Origin: Blattamonas nauphoetae | Taxonomy: Eukaryota; Preaxostyla; Oxymonadida | Assembly (NCBI GenBank): GCA_033064195.1 | Contig: JARBJD010000079.1 | Coordinates: forward strand, 186,001-250,000 | Direction of reading: 5' to 3' | DNA length: 64,000 nucleotides | Shown: in pieces, positions 44,052 to 54,100 of the stretch | How the letters are laid out: each line of letters starts with the position of its first letter | Numbering within the stretch: the stretch's first letter is position 1 | The notes under the pieces: model-generated | Seen by the model: the letters and a program-made list of their open reading frames with translations, nothing else | Databases searched by the model: none | Told to the model about the DNA's origin: nothing | Made by a program: the position numbers and the translations under genes

Positions 44052-46105
44052 GAGCTCAACAGCAATGCCATGTCACCCAAACACATTCACATCACCCCAC
44101 ACAACCATCACCACAACATTCAGTCGTCAATCTAACTTCATCTTCAAAGATTCAGTTCAATTACCTTCTCAGTCGTTTCTTTCAAAGGCAGGAGTTCGAG
44201 AGGAAAGACCATGGAATTGGTGGGTTCCTCTCGCGACGAGCAGAGAGCTGGGCCGAAGCAGGATGGCCCAGTTTGAAGGAGGGCATCGTGATTCCATTCA
44301 AGTCAGTTCCAAGCAGCAGAGGACAATCTCGAGTAATTCTCAAGAGCGAGAAGGAGAGGGTTGCATTCGGAGGCATCATCCAGAAGGAGCTGAAGGAAAG
44401 GATGATAAAAGAAGTGCAGGAAGACACAGTGATACTTCTCAACAACTCATTTCTGGTGCCGAAGTCCGACGGGACATTTCGCCGGATCCTCGACTGTCGG
44501 CCGGCGAACAAACTGCTGACGGCCGAGCACTTCAAGATGGAGGGGACAAGAGTGGTTTCCCAACTCATCAAGCCCAACGATTGGATGAGCAAGATCGATC
44601 TGACTCTTGCTTACCAACATGTGCCAATCCACCAGGCATCTCGACCGTTTCTATGCTTTCAATACGGCATGAGTTTTTATCAACACTCGACCCTGCCGTT
44701 TGGGCTGTCGTTAGCCCCGTTGATCTTTACGAAGTTGATGAGGGTCGTCGTCTCTCGACTGAGGCCGACCGTCCGGATGATAGCGTATCTGGACGATATC
44801 CTAGTGTTGGACGAGACGGAGGAGGGTTTGATGATCAAGATCGAGAGGGTACTGATGGAACTAGACAATTATGGATTCACTGTCAACAAGACGAAGTCGC
44901 AACTATGCCCCGCCCAGAAGATGGAGTTCCTGGGTTTCATCTGGGACAGTCGGACAATGAGGGTGACTGTCCCCGAGGTGAAGATGGGGGCGGCTCGGAA
45001 GAAAGTGGCCGCCAAACTCAGCCGGGCACAAAGCGGGAAAGCGTGCAAAGCATGGTCACTTGCTTCCCTGATCGGCACACTTCAGTCAATTTCCCTGGCG
45101 GAAGAACAAGCGCATATCAGGACGCGACACTTGACACACAAGAAGGAAGAGATGCTCCTTCAAGGCTCTTTCTCGGCAACTGGGTTGTTGGGGAAGGCGG
45201 AGATAGACGAGTTGGAATGGTGGAAGAGTCGTCTCACAAAGGTGCTATCTGGGAGTATCAGTCCGTTCGTACCGACGGTGACCGTCACGACGGACGCGTC
45301 AGAATGGGGAATCGGAGCAATTTTGGAGAGACAAGGATTGGACAGGATCGTGTTTCAGAGTCGCTTTGGAGAGGACGAGAGAGAAAGGTCGTCGAATTGG
45401 AGGGAGATGAGGGCCGTTGGAGTGACATTGTCCGTGATGAGGAGAGAAGGCAGGATAGTGACCGGGGATCATGTTCTCCTTCGGAGCGACAACTCGACAA
45501 CTGTGTTCGATGTGAACAGGAGGACGTGCTCGCTAAGTCTCCTCCCTCTACTCAAAGATATCCTCTGCGAAGTCGAGGCTTTCAAAGGAAAGTTGATGGC
45601 GGTACATCTCCCCGGAGTGGAGAACGAGCTGGCAGATCGCCTCTCCAGGATGGAGGACGGGTCGGACTACATGCTGAAGAGGGAAGTGTTCAGGAGGATA
45701 TGCACTCAGATGAGGTGCCTCCCGACGTTGGACGCGTTCGCGTCGGAGGCAAACGCCCAACTACCGCGATTTGCAAGCTGGAGGAGGGAAAGGACAGCCG
45801 TTGCGACAAACGGGCTACTCATGGATTGGAGGGGAGAGGTAATCTACGCGTTTCCCCCAAACCCTCTGCTTCTTCAAGTCGTACGGAAGATCGCGAGAGA
45901 AGGCGTGGAAGCATTAGTGGTGGCGTTCGACTGGCCAGCGCTGTTGGGCGTGGCAGAGCTGGAAAGGTTGGCGGAGCGAAGGATGATAGTAGGGAGAAGC
46001 CGGGATGTGTTGGAAGAAGGAGTGGGATTGAGAGCGTGCGGGGCAAGATTACCGGATGGAGTGCTGCTATGTTGTTGGATTCGAGGGACATCTGGGAGGA
46101 GTTAG
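43907..46105 (+). CDS. Reverse transcriptase / RNase H of DIRS element 1
   Basis: The frame overlaps the end of the gag-like frame. RT motifs run from FRRILDCRPANKLL through KIDLTLAYQHVPI and LPFGLSLAPLIFTKLM to the active-site YLDDILVL. The RNase H region follows, with VTTDASEWGIGAIL and LRSDNSTTVFDVNR, and then HLPGVENELADRLSR. The order is standard for DIRS Pol. Expression is presumably by overlap with neighbouring frames, as in relatives. Confidence 0.9.
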   Translation: MGAGTQSEQRVEHQRATESARPVERAAPTTIGVFPSTSEQSNTPTETVGAQQQCHVTQTHSHHPTQPSPQHSVVNLTSSSKIQFNYLLSRFFQRQEFERKDHGIGGFLSRRAESWAEAGWPSLKEGIVIPFKSVPSSRGQSRVILKSEKERVAFGGIIQKELKERMIKEVQEDTVILLNNSFLVPKSDGTFRRILDCRPANKLLTAEHFKMEGTRVVSQLIKPNDWMSKIDLTLAYQHVPIHQASRPFLCFQYGMSFYQHSTLPFGLSLAPLIFTKLMRVVVSRLRPTVRMIAYLDDILVLDETEEGLMIKIERVLMELDNYGFTVNKTKSQLCPAQKMEFLGFIWDSRTMRVTVPEVKMGAARKKVAAKLSRAQSGKACKAWSLASLIGTLQSISLAEEQAHIRTRHLTHKKEEMLLQGSFSATGLLGKAEIDELEWWKSRLTKVLSGSISPFVPTVTVTTDASEWGIGAILERQGLDRIVFQSRFGEDERERSSNWREMRAVGVTLSVMRREGRIVTGDHVLLRSDNSTTVFDVNRRTCSLSLLPLLKDILCEVEAFKGKLMAVHLPGVENELADRLSRMEDGSDYMLKREVFRRICTQMRCLPTLDAFASEANAQLPRFASWRRERTAVATNGLLMDWRGEVIYAFPPNPLLLQVVRKIAREGVEALVVAFDWPALLGVAELERLAERRMIVGRSRDVLEEGVGLRACGARLPDGVLLCCWIRGTSGRS

Positions 46106-47046
46106 CGAAGATGAAGGGCTTCTCAGACGAAGCCGTGAAGCTGTGGAAGAATGGGCTCACTGAGCAAACGAGGAGCAACTATGCTGGTGAAATGAGGAGG
46201 TGGATTGAATGGTGCGTGAGGGAAAACCGAGATTGGGAAGCGATTGACGACGCTGCGGTCATCAATTTCCTTTCTCAGAGGGCCGGTAGGACGAGATCAC
46301 AAGATACTGCAAGATCAGCACTAAGTTTCCTGTGCAAGCATGTCGGTATTGAGGATGTGAGTCAATCCAAGGCTGTCCAGCTGTATTTCCGTGGACAAAA
46401 ACGAGCTGATCCGAAGCAGGCAAGGTATCGAACGATTTTCGATGCAAAACAGCTGGAGGATGGGATTAGGAGGATGAGAGAAGTGGCCCAATCATGCGAA
46501 GATTGGCAACAGATTGTGGCGACATCTATGATTCTGAATCACGCCATGAGGTACACGGAGATGACGTCGATTCGATGCGGGAGTGTGGGATTGGAGAAGA
46601 GTGGAAATACTATTATGTTGATCGCAAGTTTAAAGCGAAGTCCTGAACCACAGAGAGTGGTTCTGAGAGAGGACGAAATTGACAACGAGTTGAGGATGAC
46701 AATGAGTTTGGAGAAGGTGATTCAATTGATTCGAGCCGAACGGCCAAAGGACTGGGAGACAGTTGGTCTCTTCTTCGATGTTGGAAAGGGAAGAGAGCGA
46801 AGGGTGGATGAAGTGCGCGGGTTGGTGGGACAACTGATGAGAGAATCCGAGATCCCAGACACCTTTAAGCCGTACGCTACAAAACATGCTGGGATCTCCG
46901 CAAGGATCCGCAAGGGAGAGTCAATCCCTTCTGTCGCTGAAGGCGCGCGGTTGTCGGTCAAGTCGGGTGTGATCCAGAAACACTACATCTTGCCCTTGAC
47001 TCCCAAGTCTCACTCTTCGGAACTCTGTCCTGAACCAGATCATTGA
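46069..47046 (+). CDS. Tyrosine recombinase of DIRS element 1
   Basis: The recombinase lies in the C-terminal part of a longer open frame that begins near 44,065; only the last ~325 residues carry the domain. An N-terminal SAM-like helical region (LTEQTRSNYAGEMRRWIEW) precedes the catalytic part. That part contains NHAMRYTEMTSIR, YATKHAGISARIRKG and a final KHYILP tyrosine. Such enzymes integrate the circular DNA form, replacing the integrase of LTR elements. Its start overlaps the RT stop by about 40 bases. Confidence 0.85.
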   Translation: MLLDSRDIWEELAKMKGFSDEAVKLWKNGLTEQTRSNYAGEMRRWIEWCVRENRDWEAIDDAAVINFLSQRAGRTRSQDTARSALSFLCKHVGIEDVSQSKAVQLYFRGQKRADPKQARYRTIFDAKQLEDGIRRMREVAQSCEDWQQIVATSMILNHAMRYTEMTSIRCGSVGLEKSGNTIMLIASLKRSPEPQRVVLREDEIDNELRMTMSLEKVIQLIRAERPKDWETVGLFFDVGKGRERRVDEVRGLVGQLMRESEIPDTFKPYATKHAGISARIRKGESIPSVAEGARLSVKSGVIQKHYILPLTPKSHSSELCPEPDH

Positions 47047-47085
47047 AGAATGATCATCGGTTTAGGAGAGAGTGAAGAAGAGTGA
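47008..47085. repeat. Internal complementary region of DIRS element 1
   Basis: Bases 47,008-47,057 complement the left end (42,804-42,853). Bases 47,054-47,085 complement the right end (47,315-47,346). The junction falls at ATGATCATCGG. It overlaps the end of the recombinase frame. Confidence 0.9.
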
Positions 47086-47346
47086 CCTCCCTCCCACCCT
47101 GGCAACATTGATTTCGTTTGATTTTAACTTCTTCACGCTTATCTTCAAGTTTCAGTCGCCTTCGGGCTGTTGGATTGGTTGCCGTCCTTGTGTTCGGCAA
47201 GTTTCATCTTCAGGGTTTCTTCTTCTTCTTCGGTTCTGGTTGTGTGGGGGTCTTTCTCCCAAGTATCTAACCCAATATCTTCCGTTCAGGTTTCGTTCAT
47301 GTCAGAGATGTATCTCACTCTTCTTCACTCTCTCCTAAACCGATGA

Positions 47347-48181
47347 AGTGACAGTGGCGAGCACGTCGAATGAGATTCATCGTCCTGAGGACTCTGCACA
47401 ACAAGTTGTGAATCTCACACACATTTCTCCACAAACAGACAATCACCTGGATAATGAAGCAAGTGGAGGACGAATTGATTCTTGTCCTGTCGACGCAGTT
47501 CAATGTGAAGGGGAATTTCCGATTGTGGCAGTTGATGGACACGGCACACTGTTCAATCGACTTCACAAAGGAGATGGAATTGCGGATGGGAAGAAGAGAG
47601 AGATTGAGAGGAAGATTGTTCTGGGAATGATGAAGATGATTGAAGAGAAGCGGCACCTGTCTTCTGGAACTCGAATCTCTCCTCACTGGATTATTCTGAA
47701 TCAAGTTGACGCTGTGTTCCTTCGTGTCCAATCGGAAGTTGAAAAGAAGGAAGTGGAGAACTCGACCACTCGTGATCAGCATCAGCCACAGCAGTCACTC
47801 ACGAATACGAGTGTGAAAAGTGGAGTTGACGATATTCGATGGCGAGCACCAGAACAAGGGGAGTCGGAGGGAGAAGTGAACACGAACGTGAACGAGTCGA
47901 TGGTGATGGTTTTTCGGCTCGGCCTGATCGTGTGGGAGATTGAGACTGGTCTTGTTCCGTTTGGTGAGATTGACGCGGTGAGTGCTCATCGGAACTTGGC
48001 GGCTGGGATTCCGCTTCCTCTTCAGCGAGTGTCAAGCTCAAGCACTCGCGAGCTGATTGAAGGATGTCTTCTGATCCAACCCGACCAACGCCCCTCGCTC
48101 CAACAGATTCTGTCGAAACTGAGTGAACAGCCGGCAGCGACTGAAAAGCAGGACATGAAAGATCCCTTCGCCCCGTTTTGA
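47347..48181 (+). CDS. Pseudokinase tail of the surface protein split by DIRS element 1
   Basis: Deleting the element and one ATGA lets the host frame run on as KEDYE then VTVASTSNEIHRPED, so this is the cytoplasmic half of the gene starting at 38,762. It contains GTLFNRLHKGD, ISPHWIILNQVDAVFLRV where HRD and DFG loops should be, and RWRAPEQ as the APE segment. The C-lobe follows: VFRLGLIVWEIETGLVPFGEIDAV then QPDQRPSLQQILSKL. HRD and DFG Asp residues are missing, so a pseudokinase is inferred. Separated from its signal peptide and membrane helix, it has no obvious start codon of its own. Confidence 0.8.
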
Positions 48182-49335
48182 CAAATCATCCACCACACAT
48201 CCATGTCATCCCTTTTCTTCTTTGTTCATCACACAATTCCTTATCTGCCTCTTCTCTTCCTTGCACGCGATTTCATCATTCATGTCACCTATCACTCATC
48301 AAATCGCTTCCAAAGAAGAGCAGCATGCCACAATCTGGAAAACACGCCTCCCACACTTCACTCCCTTCACTATGTCGCCCTCATGCGATTGACGGAAGTC
48401 ATTCCACTTTGGACAGAAAGGTGTTAGCAAGAGCGAGTCTCTTCGCATCTCTCGTCCATCGAGACCAATTGAGCCAGCATCCACACTTGTCTCTGTCTCT
48501 CACCCACACCACATCAATTCTGCACAACGTGCAGTTCTATATCTCCACCACACTGCTTCAACCACGTCGTCCTGTTCATCTTTCACTCACGTGAATCTGA
48601 GCAGTGATTGACGTGTCTCAGTTCGACTTTGTCGCTCTTCATTATAGTTGTCTTCTTTTCCTTTGCTGTTGTGTTGTCTCGTGTCGGGCGTGTCGCTCGC
48701 TTCTCTCAGCCCACGTATGCCTCTGGTTGATAATCCAGGGGACGTGAATTCCAACCGCAATTGTCCCGAACGCCTTTTTTTATTTGGTTGATTGAATCGA
48801 GTGCTCCTGGGATGTCACGCCTCTTTTTTCTCTCTTTCAACAAAACCATTTCGTTTCCACTGCCTCATTTCTTTCATTGCTCAAATGGGTGATTTTTTTT
48901 GAGATGTCAACCTACTTCTTCAATGGGTTGATCGTGATCACTTCGAACTTTTTCTGATGGACTAAATCACAAAACAATTCCATTGTAGTGGACATCTATT
49001 GAAAACTTGTAGGTTCAACCTCCTATTTATGCTCAACGTCCACAGTAGCGATGATGACAGGAGGGACAAAGATTGAAACTAGAACGAAAAAAAACTCCGT
49101 TCATTTTCACCTCACCTTAAATCTCGTTTTATCCCTCTTTTTCTAAAATTCAAAGTTATAGGAGGCCTGTAGAGCTCAGCGATCAAAGGTGACATATCAT
49201 AAAAAATCTCCCAAATCAATGAGGCAAAAAAGTCAAGAAGTGTAATTCCGATGAACCATTTCTGTTAACCAGTAAAGGGACGATTTGATTCATTTCATCA
49301 TTGACTCTCTGAAATAGCTTTTCGCATCAACTCAA
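48182..49335. other. 1.15-kb gene-poor stretch
   Basis: A plus-strand frame at 48,178-48,594 is His/Ser/Leu-rich and unrecognised. T-rich tracts occur around 48,770-48,910. No tRNA fold holds up on inspection (see rejected items). It lies between two converging genes. Confidence 0.4.
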
Positions 49336-51098
49336 TCACATGTGCGATTTTCTCACACCACAGCATTGTCCCTTCAGATTTCTCACTCTGAACACGGTAC
49401 CGGCGATGAGGACCGAGAGGAGAGTACAAAATGAAGAAAGAATGTGATGGTGAACAGACGAGCGTCGCCTGTTCCAGCGGAATCGCACGGACGAGAGATG
49501 GAGAGATTGGCTGGGAGAGTCAAGAAGAAAATGACAGAATAACCACAAAAGAGAGCACACCATGTCCAGTGGAAAGTAAAACAAAGTATTAGTCGTGAGG
49601 AGAGCGTAACGGGGACGGAGAAGTGGAATGAACTGTCCTTCGAAGAAGAGCAGGCCCTCCACAAGAACACTCCCTTCATCCATTCTAAGAAGGAAGAAAA
49701 AAGGGGAAACGGGGAGGAGATGGGATACAGTGAAACTTCTTTTCTGACAACAGTGATGGTGTGGTTGACGATGGTGACGCCGCGACAGGAATAAGAATCT
49801 GGCAACACAAGACGGAGAGACGATGAGGGGGAAGGGGATATTGGTGATTCTGGAGTGTAATTCGGAGTTGTTGGCCTTGCTGAATAGGGAGGGTCTTTTG
49901 AAGATGGTGAAACTTCAGATGAAGAAGAATGGTTAGATATGCAAGAAAAATGGTCCAAATCCTCCTCTGGAGGGCATATTGATTCGAAATCTGATTCATC
50001 AAGGTCAACTTCCTCACCTTCGCTCTGTTCGAAGTGATGAAGATTCGAGGTGGTTGATTCCGGGGATATAGGATTAGCTAATGAAAAAAGAATGGAATTA
50101 AGGTCACAGAAATAAAGATAGATGATGAACCTGTTTGACAAGCTTTATGATACTCAGCACGGAGCTGGTTTTGTCGGAGTCGGAGTTGGGTGAGATCTCG
50201 TGTTATGGCATGGAACCGAGGGTATAGATCACATAAGATGAGTGAATTTCTTTTTGTTTGGTTCCGTGTCTGAGATTTATCAAGTTGTTTGTCAATTGCC
50301 TTCGAACAATCATTGAGGAGATCCGAGAGACACAAGCAGATGATCTGATCGGTGGACACATCTAATCCGGTGGATAAAAAACATTTCACACTGATTATTT
50401 TGAGGAAACAGAGTAAGTCCTCGAGAAGGCGACTCAATTCATTTGAAAAAGAAGTTTGGAGGTTGGCGCGACGAAGTTTGGTTAGGAGAATCGTGCACGT
50501 CATTCGATAGGGTGAACTGTCCATTGTAGGTTTGTTGGTGATCAACGAATCCTGGACACGACATTCGTAGAATGTTGATCTGACCCGCAACCCCTAAGGA
50601 TCGACTGGTTGTGATTGTTCTTTTGGCTAACCAGATTTGAATTCCCCGTACAAAGAACATACATTTCTGACAAGGAAAGATGAGATGGTAAAGGGCGTTG
50701 AAAGAGGAGCAAAACTCAATCACGAGGAAAGGATTTGGGTTGACTGTAAAAGGAAAAAGAGAAGAAATGGCAATGAACAGATACTGGTGAAAAAGAAGTT
50801 CAAATGTTTCTGAGAAATTAAAATGCGTCGCTGTTGAATATGAGCGTGAACGAAAAAAAGGAAGAAAGACAACTCTGAAGAACTGCACGAGTGACATGTG
50901 AATCGGGTGCAGAGAAAGAAGACCAGCTTCGACGAGACCAGCAGGGAGAGGAGGGGTGCACACCTCTCGCCAGAGTGACGTGTAATAAATTGACGTGGGG
51001 GTCTCATCGAAGAGGGTGAGGTTAGGGTTCGGAAGGAAGGGATTGAAATGAGAATGAAGAAGTGAATGGGACACGGTGAGGTGATGAAATGGAGGCAT
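49336..51098 (-). CDS. Unrecognised multi-exon gene, possible PH-like C-terminus
   Basis: The minus-strand coding text changes frame several times, which fits short introns. The best-supported intron is 50,136-50,079 (about 58 nt, GTTCATCATC...CATTAG). It joins a helical segment (LSDLLNDCSKAIDKQLDKSQ, AITRDLTQLRLRQNQLRAEYHKACQ) to an acidic Ser-rich segment (EGEEVDLDESDFESICPPEEDL). A GTATGTTC donor near 50,670 suggests another. Further on, SVLVEGLLFFEG, RPRYALLTTNTLFYF has the spacing of the first strands of a PH domain. Exon borders after 49,750 are unresolved. The 51,098 Met lies only 36 bp from the stop of the upstream surface gene, so the real start may be further in. Confidence 0.4.
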
Positions 51099-51133
51099 GT
51101 CAGAAGAGAGGAGGAGAAAAGGTGATGAAGTGG

Positions 51134-54100
51134 TTATTTGTCCACAAGTTTCTCATTCGTGCGAGAATGTAGGACTTCCCCGACAATCTTCCTCTCTTCC
51201 TTGTTTCCATGTTCCTGAGACGACGAATAGCTCGCCAATTTCTGGTCAATCTCGTTCAGGAGCGGTCTCTCCCGTGCTGTGATGGTCAGACAATCTCGCA
51301 CGATGGACATGAAGTCTTCGTCCACCTGCGAGTGAGGCGGGAGGAGACCAGCGCAGATTTGACGTGATGCATTCGTCGCATCGATTTCCCCGAAGGGAAC
51401 TTGACCAGTCCTCATTTCCAGCAAGACTAGGCCAAGCCGAAAAACCGACATTCGCTCGTTGTCGTTGCCTAACTGCCCATTCATCTGCTCTGGGGCTCGC
51501 CATCTCTCTCCATCGTCCACAGCGATCGAATTCCCATTCTGATCAACTTTGAATCCTGTTTCTTCCTGCAGTCGAATGCACACTCGATCCTTCGCGTCAA
51601 ACAGAATCCAGTGTGGTGTCCATTTTGCCAGCGAGACGGAGAGCATCTCTGACTTGTTCAGATGCGTCAAGCCCTTCACAATAGACCTCCCAATCGTGAC
51701 AGCGTCCACTTTTTGCTTGTTCTGCCCGTGCAGCCTCTCGAACAGTGTCTCCTTCTTCATGACAATCTCAACTTTGCTCGTGTCGTCACATACCAACACT
51801 TCCACAGCTTCCAATCCCGACGGTGGCAATCCACTGCCTGAGTTTGTTGAGTGTTCAAGTGTGTCGAGTTCAGCTGGGAGTTCACTCAAGTTGAGTCCAA
51901 TGTGTGATGTGTGAACATGGTTTTGATCAAAGAAGTTGTAGTCAGCGACTTCCATCTTTTCGACCACATCAACATCCATTTCAGTTGCTGCTGTGGCGTC
52001 TTTCGGTTTTGTTGTTTTCCGACGTCGGTGGCAGAGGACGAGGATGACAATGAAGACGAGAAGAGCGACAACGAGAACAATGACGAGAGGAATCCACCAT
52101 TTCATGTTGTCTCTCACGGCTTCCGAGAGTCTGTCGGATGAACTCTTCTGAATCACGAAAGACGTTGACGATCGAACGTCATTCCCAAAAATCAGTCGTC
52201 CTCGCCATTCCAGTGACGAGTCCAGATCTTTCACGAGCGATGGCGGGATGTCGAGAGAGATTGAGTTTTCTGTGAGTGACGTGCATGTTTCAGATGTCAG
52301 TTCCAACTGGGTTGTGTTTCCTTCTGTTTTCGATTTCGTGATTTCCACAATCTCGAGCCACAATCCACATGGAATCAGAACCGAGCCGCTGATCTCAATC
52401 GAGAACACTTTGGTCTTCTTGTCCAGAGTGCTCTTCGAACCTGATGAGAGAGTTGGAATGAACAATGGTGTGTCTGGTTGTGCATCCTCACCTGACAATG
52501 AACAGTCGTTTTCAGAGATCCAGAAGTGTGGATGCTTCTCGCCTGATCCATCGCCGCTGCTCAGACTCTCAATTGTGATGAGGCCAGCGTTCGAGCAATG
52601 AATGTTGCGTCGGAAGGAAGGAAAAGCAGAGTCGCTGGGAGTGTTGTCGTGAAATGATCCCGCCTCGAATGAAAGATGGCCTCCCTCCATGTTGATCGCT
52701 CCTTGCGAGAGATGCGTGAGTTTGGCAGTGTCGATTGATGTTGTGCAATCGACAAGACGAACAGAACCGCTCGACCAGCTGCACATGTCTTCTGGCAATT
52801 CTTGTGAATTTGAAGTTTGGGCGGAGCCAACAATGGAACAGCTTGTCAGAAGAACACTGCTCGAGTCTCCAAACACAAACACGAACGAGTCAGACACACT
52901 CTCAATCAGGACGAGGATGTTGCTGATCTGGACTGTGGCTTCTTTCACTTCAATCATCCCCTTCCGCTCTCCCATCGACGCTGCTGAAGGAATGAGGAGT
53001 GTTGGTCCAGCAAGTTGATCCTTCGACAGAATCAAGAATCCATTTGAAGGGACGACAAGTGAGGTGGATTGCGTCGTCGAATTCTTTATTTTCATCTCCA
53101 CTTTTGAGATTTTCACGTCTGATGCGATCTTCCACGCAAAGTCAACTGTCGCACAAGGAGAGCTGCTCTCTCCACAGAAGAGTTCATCATTTCCGGTGTT
53201 CTCATCAACGTGCAGTGTCAGATTCGTCGGCTTCACTCCTGTTTTGAACCAAACTGTTCCGACGGGAAGAACTGTGTCCTTTTCTGGGCTGACATTGGTG
53301 ATTGATTCCAGAGTGTAGTTTGTGTCGAACTGGAGTGTTGAGGGAAATCCAATTAAGAGTGGAAGAGAGGTGACTTCAGTTTCAGCGTTGAACAGAATCG
53401 TGAAAGAGGGTCCATCGATGAGAGCGACGGAGTAGGTACCCTGAAGATCCAAATCTGTTCCAGACAGAGTCACAATGCACGAGGTGTGGAGGGAACTTGG
53501 GTATGAGAACGATGCTCCTTTCACTTTTGGAGGATGAGGGATTTGGAGAGTGAGACCAGAAGTGACATGAATGGCTGTTCCATCGCGACTCGCTGAGCTG
53601 ATCGAGTATGTCTCTCCGAACACGAGACTGTCTTCCTCGTTCGCGTCGACAGTGTGAGAGCATTCCACATTTCCAGCGGTGTTAACACTTCCAGTGATTG
53701 TTCGGGTTTTGCTCGGATCGGAGTGAGTAAGAACAACAGAATAATCTCCAGGAGACAGCACTCGACCAGTCAGTGTCACAATCACTTTGTCCCGCAACGA
53801 GTTTAGTCGACACTTTCCATCCTCAATCCGAGTTGGTTCTTTCTTCGTAAAGAAGGTCAAACCATTTTCGAAAAAGATCGGGTTCTGAGAACTGTCTTCC
53901 ATCCCAACAATCTTGTACAAAGTGTCGAACGTCATGTTCATCGATGATGGCAATGCTTTCGAGTAAAGAATCCCTTTCAGTTCTCCAATCCCCGATTCAG
54001 AGAATGAAACCGACACATTCACTTCGGGAGCGCTCGTGCTGCTTTCAAGAACAATCCAGTATGTCCCCGAGAGTTTGATTCCAGACAGAGATGCCGACAC

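Larger units (their letters stand above)
42804..47346 (+). mobile_element. DIRS element 1 (looks whole) inserted in a surface gene
   Basis: The terminal inverted repeats include 42,843-42,900 against 47,266-47,325. An internal complementary region at 47,008-47,085 joins the complements of the two extreme ends. Parts in order are a gag-like frame, a reverse transcriptase/RNase H frame, and a tyrosine-recombinase frame in overlapping frames, as is usual for DIRS-1-type elements. The bases ATGA occur at both boundaries and once in the inferred empty site; no longer target duplication is present. All three frames are open and the ends match closely, so the insertion looks recent and possibly still competent, with no obvious break. 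Confidence 0.9.

Noticed and set aside
44065-46068. Upstream two thirds of the open frame ending in the DIRS 1 recombinase
   Set aside because: It overlaps the RT/RNase H in another frame and reads as Arg/Gly/Glu-rich nonsense. Only the C-terminal part carries the recombinase.
48700-48780. tRNA-like stretch with a GGTTGATAATCC loop
   Set aside because: The loop has eight bases, there is no TTCGA-type T-loop, and no acceptor stem closes. It is not a tRNA.
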